From Chryseobacterium sp. (GTDB lineage: Bacteria > Bacteroidota > Bacteroidia > Flavobacteriales > Weeksellaceae), in assembly GCA_003248755.1 (NCBI GenBank), contig QFQW01000004.1:17741-81740 (forward strand): DNA of 64,000 bases, read 5' to 3'. How positions within the stretch are numbered: the stretch's first letter is position 1; each line of letters opens with the position of its first letter. The notes under the pieces were generated by a model that made no database searches, was not told the origin of the DNA, and worked only from the letters and a program-made list of their open reading frames with translations. This document shows, one piece after another, positions 23,415 to 32,150 of the stretch. Made by a program: the position numbers and the translations under genes.

Positions 23415-24773
23415 CTATTCTTTAATGATTTTCTGACTCATGATTTTAATATCATTCTTTTTCAAAACAAGAATATAATTTCCGGATTTCAGAGTTGTAA
23501 CATCAATACTTTTATCATTTTCAGAAATATTAGTATCCAGAATTGATCTTCCTGACAGGTCTAAAATTTCCGCTGTCAGATTTTTATCATTAATGTTTTT
23601 AATGAAAATAAAATCCTTTGCCGGAATTGGAGAAATTTGAATTTGGTCCTTATCAACATCAGAAACTGCCAGAAAATTCGTTTTTATTTTGAAAATTTTT
23701 CCATTTTGAGCGGCTACATAAAGTTGCTTTTGGTTATCTTCTCCAAAGGTTGTAAAATTGTTTCCGGAAAAAGCTGATGTCCACGTAATGGTTGTGTTGT
23801 CAAGAATTCCGATTTGTGTAGAACAATAATCTGCAAAAATATATTTCCCAATAAGATCGGTATAAAGATTACCCCTGTAAACATAACCGCCGGTGATAGA
23901 ACATTTTCCGCCGGAATGGTCATAGTCTACAACAGGAAAGATCATCGTAGAAGCATTTGCACAACCAGCAGTATTATATGCATTATTTCCTTCATAGCAT
24001 CGCCATCCATAGTTGATTCCCGCTGAAGCTGCAGGAACTCTGTTTATTTCTTCAATTAAATTCTGACCCACATCAGCAATCCATATATTATTGGTTGTTC
24101 TGTCAAAAGAAAATTTCCAACCATTCCTTAGTCCATAAGACCAAATCTCATCAGCACCATCAATTCCCACAAAAGGATTATCTGCAGGAACATTGTAACT
24201 ATTCTCGGAATTGACATCAATTCTCAAGAGTTTTCCTAAAAGTGAGTTTTTGTTTTGCCCGTTGTTATTAGGATCACCGCCACTTCCTCCGTCTCCGGTT
24301 GAAATCCAAAGATAACCATCCGCTCCGAAATGGATGCTTCCGCCATTATGATTGGTAAAAGGTTTTTCAATAGATAGCAGGACTTTTTCGGTAGCCGGGT
24401 CTGCAGTATTTGGATTAGAAGAATTGGCAGTGAATCTGGAAACAGTTATGGTTCTACCTGCTCTGTTATAATAGACATAAAAATAACGATTGGTTGCAAA
24501 TTGCGGATGAAATGCCAAGCCCAGCAATCCCATCTCACCACTGAAGTTGACCCTGTCTGTGATGTTAAGGAAATTATTGGTTTCAAAAGTTCCGTTGGTA
24601 TTCAAGATTCTGATAGTTCCTGATTGCTGCACCACAAAAAGCCGATTGTCATTCGTAGGAGAGGCTACGATTTCTACAGGGTTTGAAGCTGTTGCGAAGT
24701 CTTCCAATATGATTTGCTGTGCGGATATCCCCGATGCAAATATAAAGGAAAGAATGAGTAGTAATTTTTTCAT
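23415..24773 (-). CDS. PQQ-dependent sugar dehydrogenase with T9SS sorting domain
   Basis: 452-residue secreted protein. A signal peptide (MKKLLLILSFIFASGISAQ) precedes a GSDH/soluble aldose-sugar dehydrogenase six-bladed propeller (about 25-350), with GEMGLLGLAFHPQF, the catalytic-His region NHNGGSIHFGADG and WISTGDGGSGG. Asn/Asp-rich loops suggest Ca2+ and PQQ sites. Residues ~375-452 form a type A T9SS sorting domain (ISPIPAKDFIFIKN; LDLSGR; LKSGNYILVLK). It is thus exported across the outer membrane by the type IX system. It may oxidise extracellular aldoses, or use another substrate, as many family members are uncharacterised. It is a single gene convergent to the sugar locus. Confidence 0.88.
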   Translation of the reverse strand: MKKLLLILSFIFASGISAQQIILEDFATASNPVEIVASPTNDNRLFVVQQSGTIRILNTNGTFETNNFLNITDRVNFSGEMGLLGLAFHPQFATNRYFYVYYNRAGRTITVSRFTANSSNPNTADPATEKVLLSIEKPFTNHNGGSIHFGADGYLWISTGDGGSGGDPNNNGQNKNSLLGKLLRIDVNSENSYNVPADNPFVGIDGADEIWSYGLRNGWKFSFDRTTNNIWIADVGQNLIEEINRVPAASAGINYGWRCYEGNNAYNTAGCANASTMIFPVVDYDHSGGKCSITGGYVYRGNLYTDLIGKYIFADYCSTQIGILDNTTITWTSAFSGNNFTTFGEDNQKQLYVAAQNGKIFKIKTNFLAVSDVDKDQIQISPIPAKDFIFIKNINDKNLTAEILDLSGRSILDTNISENDKSIDVTTLKSGNYILVLKKNDIKIMSQKIIKE

Positions 24774-24959
24774 AACTAATTATTTTATAGATTTTTAGTA
24801 AAGTTACCAAATTTAATGCCTTTATTTTTGAGAATTATTTAATTCTTAACAATCTCAATTTTTAACTCAATTTTTCTTCAAAAAATACGAAATGAAATTA
24901 ATATAAAAAGTATAATACACTTTTCTCATTTTCAAATTCTTATTTCCGCTTTAAATCAT

Positions 24960-24967
24960 TATATTTG
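24960..24967 (+). promoter_or_regulatory. -7 promoter box for secDF
   Basis: TATATTTG, 29 bases upstream of the secDF ATG, in an A/T-rich 220 bp gap without other features. Confidence 0.65.
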
Positions 24968-24996
24968 CCGACTTAATTTATATATATCGTAAGAAA

Positions 24997-27906
24997 ATGC
25001 AAGGAAAAGGACTCGTTACATTAGTTGCCATCGTTCTTGGATTGATTTGCCTTAATGAGCTTCTGCCTTCTTTCTATGCCAATAAAATAGAAAAAGAAGC
25101 AAAAGCAATTGCAGGAGAAAATCCAGTGAAATATCAAGCTGAGATTGCAAGACTTTCTAAAGACACCCTTAATCTAGGTTTTACAAAACTGGATTATACG
25201 TCTGCAAAACAGAAAGAAATGAAACTCGGATTGGATCTTAAAGGTGGTATCAACGTATTATTGGAGATCAACCAGAGAGACCTGGTAAATGATCTAAGTA
25301 ATTACTCTACAAATGCTACTTTAATAGAAGCACTTAACAGGACAGACAAAGCTCAGAAAAACTCAAGTAAACAATATATCGAGGATTTCTTCACACAATT
25401 CGAAGCTGTTAATCAAGAAAAAGGAACTAACCTTAAACTTGCTGATCCAGAGATTTTTGGAAATACAAATCTTTCTGAAATCAAATTTAATACCCCTGAT
25501 GATCAGGTCAAAAATATTATTAGAAGAAAAATTGATGCTTCTGTAGGAACAGCTTATGAAGTTCTTAGAACACGTATCGATAAAATGGGTGTTACACAGC
25601 CAAACGTTCAGAGAGTTCCCGGAACTGGAAGGATATTAGTGGAAATGCCTGGTATCAAAGATATCGACAGAGTTAAAAAGATGTTGGCAACTTCTGCTAA
25701 GCTTCAGTTTTGGGAAGTTCAGCTAGCACAAGAGGTTGTACCGTATTTTTCTCAACTAGACCAATTGGTCAAGGCTAAAGGAGATTCTATAGGCGTTCCA
25801 AAAACAACGAATTTAATGAACTTGATTCAATTGAATTCTACGCCTGGAAATGCTGTTGCTAATGTTAAATTAGCTGATACAGCTGTCGTAAATAAATTAC
25901 TTAATAGTAATGCTGCTATCAAAGCAAGACCTATTAACTTGAAATATACCCAGTTCATGTGGGGTTACAAGCCTGAAAATAATACTTCTAACAGTCTTGT
26001 ATTATATGCTATCCGTGGAAATATCACTCAGAAAGCACCAGTGGACGGTGCTGTAGAATCTGCAAATATCAATTATGACCAGTTAGGTCGTATTGTAGTA
26101 GATATGCAGATGGATTCTCAGGGTGCTCGTGATTGGAAGGCAATGACCGAGAAAAACAAAGGAAAAGTAGTTGCTGTTACACTGGACAATAGAGTCTATA
26201 CTGCGCCAATGGTAAGTAATGTGATTCCAGATGGTAGAACACAGATTTCTGGAAACTTCACTCAAGAAGAAGCCAAAGATCTTGTAGATGTACTTGGTGC
26301 TGGTAAACTTCCTGCCGGAGCAAAAATTGTTCAGGCAGACGTTGTAGGTCCATCTCTTGGAGCGGAATCTATCAATGATGGTATTATGTCATTCCTTATT
26401 GCATTTGCAATTATCATAGTTTACATCATTTTCTATTATGGTGGTGCAGGAGTCTATGCAGTTATTGCAATGACTATCAACTTATTCTACATCTTCGGAA
26501 TTATGGATTCTGTGGATGCTACTCTTACGCTTCCAGGTATCGCTGGTATTGTATTGTCTATGGCAATGGCGGTGGATGCGAACGTAATCATCTACGAAAG
26601 AACCAAAGAAGAATTATTCCTTGGAAAAGGAATTATGGAAGCATACAAAGATGGTTTCAAACATGCAATTTCAGCAATTATCGATGGTCACGCTACTACT
26701 TTTATTACAGCTTTGATTCTTTATGTATTCGGAACTGGACCTATCAAAGGTTTTGCGGTAACGTTGATGATTGGATTGATAATGACATTGTTTACTTCTG
26801 TATTATTATCAAGAGTGATGATCTTCAGCAGATTAGAAAAAGGAAAATCTCTTTCTGTTTGGACTGCACCAACTAAAAACTTGTTCAGAAATACTTGGAT
26901 CGATTTCATTGGAAAGAGAAAATGGTCATATATCGTTTCTGCAATATTGATGGTAATTTCAATTGCTTCTATTGCGATTAATGGTTTCAAATATGGTATT
27001 GACTTTACAGGAGGACGTAATTATGTGGTGAGATTCGAGAAGCCAGTTGATGCAAATGTTATTGAAGAAAATATTGCTAAATTGATGAAAACTACAGATG
27101 GTAAAAATGAATCTGTAGAAGTTAAAACTTTTGGTAACTCTTCTCAATTGAAGATCACAACAGATTATTTAATTGATGACGAGTCTTTGGCAGCTGACCA
27201 AAATGTAGAACAAAAAATCTACGAAGGTCTTAAACAAGATTTACCTGCAAATATGAGTTTAGCAGATTTTAAATCGGCAGACAAAGGACACGCGGGAATT
27301 GTTTCTTCAACAAAAGTAGGACCTACGGTTGCTGATGATATTACAACACATGGTATTTTAGCCGTTGTTGCATCATTGATTGGTATCTTTATCTATATTT
27401 TGGTAAGATTTGACAAATGGCAGTTCTCTCTTGGAGCGGTTGCAGGTCTATTCCATGATACAGTGGTGATTTTGGGTGTTTACTCATTGTTCTACAAAGT
27501 GATGCCATTCAACATGGAGATCAATCAGGATTTCATCGCTGCGATTTTGACGGTAATAGGTTATTCGATTAACGATACCGTAATCATCTTCGACAGAATT
27601 AGAGAATACCTACGTGAGAAAAAAGCATTGACATTAGCAGGATTATTTGATGATTCAATTTCAAGTACACTTGGTAGAACATTCAACACATCATTCACTA
27701 CGATTTTGGTAATCCTTGCGATTTTTATCTTCGGAGGAGATAACTTGAGAGGATTTATGTTCTGTTTATTGATTGGTATTGGATTCGGTACTTATTCATC
27801 TATTTTCATCGCATCAGCTACGGCTTATGACTTCCTGAAAGGAAAAAAGAAAGAAGATAAGGTATCAGGTAAATCTTCTGTCAGCAATGCTGAAATAGCT
27901 AGCTAG
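24997..27906 (+). CDS. secDF: Protein translocase subunit SecDF (fused)
   Basis: 969-residue inner-membrane fusion of SecD and SecF, the proton-driven motor that assists Sec export. The SecD half has one N-terminal membrane segment, a large periplasmic P1 region (~60-460) and membrane segments 2-6 (GIAGIVLSMAMAVDANVIIYE). The SecF half starts near residue 630 with its own periplasmic loop (YGIDFTGGRNYVVRF) and ends in five segments with VIGYSINDTVIIFDRIRE. The fusion is normal in Bacteroidota. It stands alone with a promoter upstream and a terminator downstream. Confidence 0.96.
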   Translation: MQGKGLVTLVAIVLGLICLNELLPSFYANKIEKEAKAIAGENPVKYQAEIARLSKDTLNLGFTKLDYTSAKQKEMKLGLDLKGGINVLLEINQRDLVNDLSNYSTNATLIEALNRTDKAQKNSSKQYIEDFFTQFEAVNQEKGTNLKLADPEIFGNTNLSEIKFNTPDDQVKNIIRRKIDASVGTAYEVLRTRIDKMGVTQPNVQRVPGTGRILVEMPGIKDIDRVKKMLATSAKLQFWEVQLAQEVVPYFSQLDQLVKAKGDSIGVPKTTNLMNLIQLNSTPGNAVANVKLADTAVVNKLLNSNAAIKARPINLKYTQFMWGYKPENNTSNSLVLYAIRGNITQKAPVDGAVESANINYDQLGRIVVDMQMDSQGARDWKAMTEKNKGKVVAVTLDNRVYTAPMVSNVIPDGRTQISGNFTQEEAKDLVDVLGAGKLPAGAKIVQADVVGPSLGAESINDGIMSFLIAFAIIIVYIIFYYGGAGVYAVIAMTINLFYIFGIMDSVDATLTLPGIAGIVLSMAMAVDANVIIYERTKEELFLGKGIMEAYKDGFKHAISAIIDGHATTFITALILYVFGTGPIKGFAVTLMIGLIMTLFTSVLLSRVMIFSRLEKGKSLSVWTAPTKNLFRNTWIDFIGKRKWSYIVSAILMVISIASIAINGFKYGIDFTGGRNYVVRFEKPVDANVIEENIAKLMKTTDGKNESVEVKTFGNSSQLKITTDYLIDDESLAADQNVEQKIYEGLKQDLPANMSLADFKSADKGHAGIVSSTKVGPTVADDITTHGILAVVASLIGIFIYILVRFDKWQFSLGAVAGLFHDTVVILGVYSLFYKVMPFNMEINQDFIAAILTVIGYSINDTVIIFDRIREYLREKKALTLAGLFDDSISSTLGRTFNTSFTTILVILAIFIFGGDNLRGFMFCLLIGIGFGTYSSIFIASATAYDFLKGKKKEDKVSGKSSVSNAEIAS

Positions 27907-27928
27907 ATTTTTCTTGGAAATATATAAT

Positions 27929-27963
27929 GAAAAGCCCTCAATCACTTGAGGGCTTTTCATTAT
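27929..27963 (+). terminator. Rho-independent terminator of secDF
   Basis: Perfect stem AAAAGCCCTCAA / TTGAGGGCTTTT with a four-base loop, 23 bases beyond the stop codon. Confidence 0.9.
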
Positions 27964-28040
27964 TTGTAGTATTGAAAGGATTCTATATTGATGTTATAAT
28001 GATTTAATAAGTTCAGCTAAGCTTACATTCCAACTAAATA

Positions 28041-28155
28041 GATTAACAGTTCTTTTATTGATAACTTCAATAGCTCCTTGTTGAATACATTAATAGCCTT
28101 GTATTGAACATATCAATAGCCACCTGTTGGCAATATCAATAACCACGTATTGAAC
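28041..28155. repeat. Second array of degenerate 22-24 bp repeats
   Basis: Five consecutive units fill the gap between secDF and the MFS gene, with starts at 28041, 28063, 28087, 28110 and 28133. The best three are ACATTAATAGCCTTGTATTG, ATATCAATAGCCACCTGTTG and ATATCAATAACCACGTATTG, each plus a three-base tail. Units have weak dyad symmetry (TCAATA ... TATTGA or TTCAA ... TTGAA). Period and internal symmetry resemble the array at 4.4 kb, although the sequences differ. The rest of the 397 bp gap (27964-28040, 28156-28290) is A/T-rich with nothing I can name. Confidence 0.7.
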
Positions 28156-28290
28156 ATTTTAATTATTCTAAGCTGGTTCTTCATTTTATATAAGGGTTGA
28201 GTTAATATTAGTGTATGGTAATTTATGAAATCTTTATAATTCTTAATGATTACAATTACATCGGATCTATTTCTAAAATTAAAAAAATAC

Positions 28291-28298
28291 TATCTTCG
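28291..28298 (+). promoter_or_regulatory. -7 promoter box for the MFS gene, only five bases from the ATG
   Basis: TATCTTCG (TAnnTTYG) ends five bases before the ATG at 28304, which would place transcription start at or very near the start codon. Confidence 0.55.
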
Positions 28299-28303
28299 CA
28301 GCT

Positions 28304-29524
28304 ATGAAAACAAATCAAAAATCTGCTGCTATTGGTTTTATATTTATCACATTACTGATAGATATTACTGGTTGGGGTATCATCATTCCTGTAGTTCCAA
28401 AACTGATTGAAGAACTCATTCATGCTGATATTAGCGAAGCGGCCAAATATGGTGGATGGCTGAGTTTTGCTTATGCTTTTATCCAATTTGTTTTCTCTCC
28501 AATGGTCGGAAATCTTAGTGATAAGTATGGACGAAGACCAATCATATTACTATCACTCTTTGGATTTTCAGTAGATTATATTTTCCTGGCTTTATCGCCT
28601 AATATTTGGTGGTTGTTTATAGGTCGTATCATTGCAGGGATTACCGGAGCAAGTGTTACAACCGCAAGTGCGTACATCGCCGATATCTCTACTGATAAAG
28701 ACCGAGCAAAGAATTTTGGATTGATAGGTGCTGCTTTTGGATTAGGTTTTATTATTGGACCTGTATTGGGTGGTGTTTTGGGACATTATGGTTCCAGAGT
28801 TCCATTTTATGCGGCGGCGGTTTTGTGTATGATTAATTTTATCTACGGGTATTTCATTTTGCCGGAAAGTTTGGACAAAGAAAATCGTAGAGAATTTGAT
28901 TGGAGAAGAGCGAATCCTATTGGTTCTTTAAAATTACTTAGAAAACATCCTGAGATTTCAGGTTTAGTGATCTCCCTGATTTTGATCTATATCGGCGGAC
29001 ATGCTGTACAGAGTAATTGGAGTTTTTATACAATGTACAGATTCAATTGGGATGAGAGAATGGTTGGGATTTCTCTTGGTGTTGTAGGCTTGATGGTTGG
29101 GTTGGTTCAAGGATTATTAATCAGATGGATCAATCCAAAAATTGGTGACAGAAAGAGCATTTTCTATGGATTGTTATTGTATTCGTTCGGGATGCTGTTA
29201 TATGCCTTTGCAAGTGAAGGCTGGATGATGCTGGTGTTTACAATTCCGTATTGTTTAGGCGGAATTTGCGGTCCGGCTCTTCAATCGATTATTACCAAAA
29301 ATATTCCATCCAATGAACAAGGGGAATTGCAAGGTGCATTAACTAGCTTGATGAGTGCGACTTCTATTATTGGACCACCGCTGATGACGAATCTGTTCTA
29401 CTATTTCACGCACAAGGAAGCACCTTTCCAGTTTCCGGGAGCACCATTTTTCTTGGCATTTCTGTTGTTTATGGTGAGCATATATTTTGTTTATACCAAT
29501 TTTAAAGGCAAGAAACAGAATTAG
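28304..29524 (+). CDS. MFS efflux transporter, TCR/Tet family
   Basis: 406-residue drug:proton antiporter-type protein with 12 hydrophobic segments. Motif A is GNLSDKYGRRP between segments 2 and 3, and the antiporter motif C region is FGLGFIIGPVLGGVLG in segment 5; both place it in the 12-TM DHA1 group beside TetA. The N-terminus IDITGWGIIIPVVPKLI is typical of this group. Such genes are often labelled tetracycline resistance, but chromosomal copies in Flavobacteriia are usually of unknown substrate. There is no adjacent TetR gene. The transcript may be leaderless. Confidence 0.9.
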   Translation: MKTNQKSAAIGFIFITLLIDITGWGIIIPVVPKLIEELIHADISEAAKYGGWLSFAYAFIQFVFSPMVGNLSDKYGRRPIILLSLFGFSVDYIFLALSPNIWWLFIGRIIAGITGASVTTASAYIADISTDKDRAKNFGLIGAAFGLGFIIGPVLGGVLGHYGSRVPFYAAAVLCMINFIYGYFILPESLDKENRREFDWRRANPIGSLKLLRKHPEISGLVISLILIYIGGHAVQSNWSFYTMYRFNWDERMVGISLGVVGLMVGLVQGLLIRWINPKIGDRKSIFYGLLLYSFGMLLYAFASEGWMMLVFTIPYCLGGICGPALQSIITKNIPSNEQGELQGALTSLMSATSIIGPPLMTNLFYYFTHKEAPFQFPGAPFFLAFLLFMVSIYFVYTNFKGKKQN

Positions 29525-29628
29525 AAATTTGCTTAATGATTTTTACCATTTTTAAACAGGCTGAAATAATTTTTCTTTTTATGATAAAATTATGATAACC
29601 AAATGTCTGTTAGGTTTATAATCTTTCT

Positions 29629-29636
29629 TAATTTTG
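29629..29636 (+). promoter_or_regulatory. -7 promoter box for tatA, only four bases from the ATG
   Basis: TAATTTTG matches TAnnTTTG and ends four bases before the tatA ATG at 29641, predicting a leaderless or near-leaderless mRNA. Confidence 0.6.
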
Positions 29637-29640
29637 TAAA

Positions 29641-29964
29641 ATGGAATTGAGTTTAGGCGAAATGCTGATGATTGCTTTGGCAATTGTTGTTTTATTCGGA
29701 CCAGATAAATTACCCGAGATTGCAAGAGGTTTGGGGCAAGGTGTGCGCAAGATGCGCGGGGCCGTGGATGATATCAAATCAGAAATAATGAAGGAAGCAG
29801 ATAATCCCATCTCCGATATCAAAAAAGAGATAGATAAAGTAAAGCAATCTGCTCAAGAATTTAATCCAATGGCGGAGATAAAGAATCAATCAATTCTAAA
29901 AGAAGAAACTCCCAAAATAGACCTTTCTGAAGACGATTCCCACGAAGGTCCCGTAAGCCGTTAA
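29641..29964 (+). CDS. tatA: Twin-arginine translocase subunit TatA/TatE
   Basis: 107-residue pore-forming component of the Tat exporter of folded proteins. The N-terminal membrane segment (GEMLMIALAIVVLFGP) is followed by the hinge FGPDKLPEIARGLGQ and an amphipathic helix (VRKMRGAVDDIKSEI), the TatA signature. The charged C-terminal tail is unstructured. ATG at 29641 matches the family start exactly (MELSLGE). The PAP2 gene starts three bases after its stop, so the two are cotranscribed. TatC is not in the window. Confidence 0.93.
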   Translation: MELSLGEMLMIALAIVVLFGPDKLPEIARGLGQGVRKMRGAVDDIKSEIMKEADNPISDIKKEIDKVKQSAQEFNPMAEIKNQSILKEETPKIDLSEDDSHEGPVSR

Positions 29965-29967
29965 ACT

Positions 29968-30522
29968 ATGAATGAACTGATTTCTCTGGACCAGCAGCTC
30001 CTTTTATTTCTCAATGGTTTGGGAAGCTCTACATTCGATCCGTTTTGGCTTTTGGTTACAGGAAAATGGTTTTGGATACCGTTTTATGTGATTTTACTTT
30101 ATCTTGTTTACAAAGCTGTTCCTCGTAAAAAATTAATTTTTGTTCTCATTTTTATCGCTATCGGAATCACAATTTCAGACCAATTGGCAAGTGTTTTCAA
30201 ACACGGCATCGAAAGACTGAGACCTTGTCAGGATCCATTAATTATGGAAAAAATGAGAATGGTAATCTGTGGTGGGAAATATGGTTTCTATTCTGCACAT
30301 GCGTCCAGTTCTTTTTTCTTGGTTAGTTTTCTGACAATCCTGATTGGAAAAAACTATAAGTATCTTCCATATATCCTGGTTTTTTGGGCGTGTATAGTGT
30401 CTTATAGCAGGATTTATGTTGGTGTTCATTATCCGGGCGATGTTGCATTTGGTGCAGCAGTCGGTTTTCTTTTGGGCGGTGTTTTGGCCAATCTTACGAA
30501 GAAAGTTTTAGCAAAAAAATAG
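29968..30522 (+). CDS. PAP2-family membrane phosphatase
   Basis: 184-residue membrane phosphatase of the type 2 phosphatidic acid phosphatase family, with five or six hydrophobic segments. All three catalytic motifs are visible: KHGIERLRP, SAHASSSF (His as acid) and SRIYVGVHYPGD (His nucleophile, Asp). Likely substrates are phosphatidic acid, phosphatidylglycerol phosphate or undecaprenyl pyrophosphate; the family alone does not decide. It is translated just behind tatA. A repeat element of the R1 family follows in place of a simple terminator. Confidence 0.9.
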   Translation: MNELISLDQQLLLFLNGLGSSTFDPFWLLVTGKWFWIPFYVILLYLVYKAVPRKKLIFVLIFIAIGITISDQLASVFKHGIERLRPCQDPLIMEKMRMVICGGKYGFYSAHASSSFFLVSFLTILIGKNYKYLPYILVFWACIVSYSRIYVGVHYPGDVAFGAAVGFLLGGVLANLTKKVLAKK

Positions 30523-30530
30523 ATTAATTT

Positions 30531-30635
30531 TTAGGAACTGTTTTCCATTAGTAGTTTATCCTGAGCTTGTTGAAGGGTTATATCTTTTCCTTTTTTAGCA
30601 AAAATAGAAAAAGGATGCCACTGCTATCGGGGCTT
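30531..30635 (+). repeat. Palindromic element R1 with an inserted TATCCTGAGC motif
   Basis: Starts TTAGGAACTGTTTTCC, contains TTTATCCTGAGCTTGTTGAA, then the hairpin CTTTTCCTTTTTTAG ... AAAAAGGATG and ends CCACTGCTATCGGGGCTT. Its order of parts equals the inverted copy at 10472-10576, including the inserted motif. Confidence 0.7.
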
Positions 30636-30642
30636 GATTCGG

Positions 30643-30669
30643 AAAGGCTTCGAGAGCCTCAGCCTGACA
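30643..30669 (+). repeat. Short repeat R2
   Basis: AAAGGCTTCGAGAGCCTCAG followed by CCTGACA, directly beside an R1 copy, as also seen at 10.5 kb. Confidence 0.7.
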
Positions 30670-30707
30670 ACAATTAACAATCACCACCTAACAACCGTCA
30701 ACCATTG

Positions 30708-31181
30708 TTAATCATTATGATAAGGCTTCCCTTGCAGAATTGTAGCTGCCCTATAAATCTGCTCCACAAAAAATAACCGGATCATCTGATGAGTGAAAGT
30801 CATTTTTGATAATGATATTTTTTCGTTGGCGCGTTGATAGATTTCCTCAGAAAACCCATAAGCACCGCCAATCAGAATATTAACTTTCTTCACAGAGCTT
30901 CCCATCCAGAAATCGATTTTTTCGGAGAATTCCCGACTTGTGAATTGTTTGCCTTTTTCATCTAAAAGAATAACCAAATCAGAAGAGTCAATCTGATTTT
31001 GAAATAATTTAGCTTCCTCTTTTTTCAGTTGGTCAGAACTTAGATTTTTGGCATTTTTAACATCCGGAATTTCAATGAGCTCAAAGTTCCAGTGTTTTGG
31101 GATTCTGGGCAGATAATATTTGGTAAGAGAAACAATTTCTTTATCATCTGTCTTCCCGATGCAAATCAAATTAATACGCAT
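30708..31181 (-). CDS. rlmH: 23S rRNA (pseudouridine1915-N3)-methyltransferase RlmH
   Basis: 157-residue SPOUT-class methyltransferase that methylates pseudouridine 1915 in helix 69 of 23S rRNA with SAM. Family marks are LLDEKGKQFTSREF, the SAM-loop LIGGAYGF, LSKMTFTHQMIRLFFVEQIYRA and the C-terminal YHND, all in their expected places; length equals the E. coli enzyme (155). Its promoter overlaps that of the divergent YihY gene. Confidence 0.96.
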   Translation of the reverse strand: MRINLICIGKTDDKEIVSLTKYYLPRIPKHWNFELIEIPDVKNAKNLSSDQLKKEEAKLFQNQIDSSDLVILLDEKGKQFTSREFSEKIDFWMGSSVKKVNILIGGAYGFSEEIYQRANEKISLSKMTFTHQMIRLFFVEQIYRAATILQGKPYHND

Positions 31182-31185
31182 TTAC

Positions 31186-31206
31186 TATATTTGTGAGGCA
31201 AAGATA
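31186..31206. promoter_or_regulatory. Overlapping face-to-face promoters of yihY-like gene (+) and rlmH (-)
   Basis: Plus-strand TATATTTG at 31186-31193 serves the gene at 31212. Minus-strand TATCTTTG at 31206-31199 serves rlmH (ATG at 31181). Each -7 box lies downstream of the other promoter's box, so the two predicted start sites fall inside or next to the opposing box. Confidence 0.6.
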
Positions 31207-31211
31207 AATGA

Positions 31212-32150
31212 ATGGCAAAAAAATTACAGCGTTTTTTCCTCAAAATCAAAAACTTTTTCGACGGGATTCATATACCGGGTTTGGGAATTTCCCTTTGGAA
31301 GATGTTCACGATTTATACAGACGCGGTTTTCAAAAATCCTTTGGGAAGACAGGCTGCAAGTATTTCGTGGAGCTTTTTTCTAAGTCTTTTCCCGATGATT
31401 CTGTTCTTGTTATCGGTTTTGCCATATATGCCGCATTACGACAAACTTCAGTTTTACATCTTCGAGGTTTTGATGCCAAGAGTTTTTCCGTCACATATGC
31501 AGAGCGATGTTACGGGCTATATACAGACCAGCTTGATTCCAAATATGAAGTCGATAAGTACTTTAACGATTTTATTTTCTTTTGTTTTTGCAACCAATGG
31601 CTGTTTTACATTCATCAACGGATTCAATAGAAATACCGAATTGAAAAGAGGTTTTGTAAAAGAATATGCATTGGCGATGTTGGTTACAATTTCCTTTTTG
31701 ACCTTGGTTTTTCTTTCGATTTTCGGGATCTATTACAGCGAAGTTGTTCTCAAGCTTTTTACTCCGACTTATGATATTGGCTGGTTTACGAAGAACCTTA
31801 CGAAGATTATTGGATTCATTTCCTTTCCATTGTTTTATCTTGTTTTGTTGACGCTTTTCTATTGGGTTGGCTGTCTTAAAATCACAAGGCTTAGAGAAGC
31901 TTTTCCGGGAGCTGTTTTGACAACTGTTTTATTTGTTTCATTGACTTATTTCTTTGCAATCTATGTTGCTAATATTGCAAGATACAATGTTTTGTATGGT
32001 TCCATCGGCTCTATTATTTTGGTAATGGTTTGGATTAATGTCAATGTTTTTCTTGTCCTGATGGGAAATGAGCTTAATCTTGCAATTAAGAAGGTAAAAC
32101 TGGAAAAATTGGTAAGAGATGAGATGAACTCAGATTTAGCTGAATCTTAG
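31212..32150 (+). CDS. YihY/virulence factor BrkB family membrane protein
   Basis: 312-residue inner-membrane protein with about six hydrophobic segments and the family landmarks AASISWSFFLSLFPMILFLL, FAIYVANIARYNVLYGSIG and VMVWINVNVFLVLMGNELN. The family was once called ribonuclease BN, a label now known to be wrong; the function is unresolved, with lipid- or transport-related roles suggested. ATG at 31212 fits the family start. Its 3' end overlaps the convergent nhaA stop by four bases. Confidence 0.9.
   Translation: MAKKLQRFFLKIKNFFDGIHIPGLGISLWKMFTIYTDAVFKNPLGRQAASISWSFFLSLFPMILFLLSVLPYMPHYDKLQFYIFEVLMPRVFPSHMQSDVTGYIQTSLIPNMKSISTLTILFSFVFATNGCFTFINGFNRNTELKRGFVKEYALAMLVTISFLTLVFLSIFGIYYSEVVLKLFTPTYDIGWFTKNLTKIIGFISFPLFYLVLLTLFYWVGCLKITRLREAFPGAVLTTVLFVSLTYFFAIYVANIARYNVLYGSIGSIILVMVWINVNVFLVLMGNELNLAIKKVKLEKLVRDEMNSDLAES

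Noticed and set aside
28041..28155. CRISPR array or tandem coding repeat
   Set aside because: No constant repeat of CRISPR length, no long frame through the units, no cas gene.
31120..31630. Plus-strand frames overlapping rlmH and the YihY gene start
   Set aside because: Alternate frames of the YihY coding region; the real start at 31212 has the correct family N-terminus.
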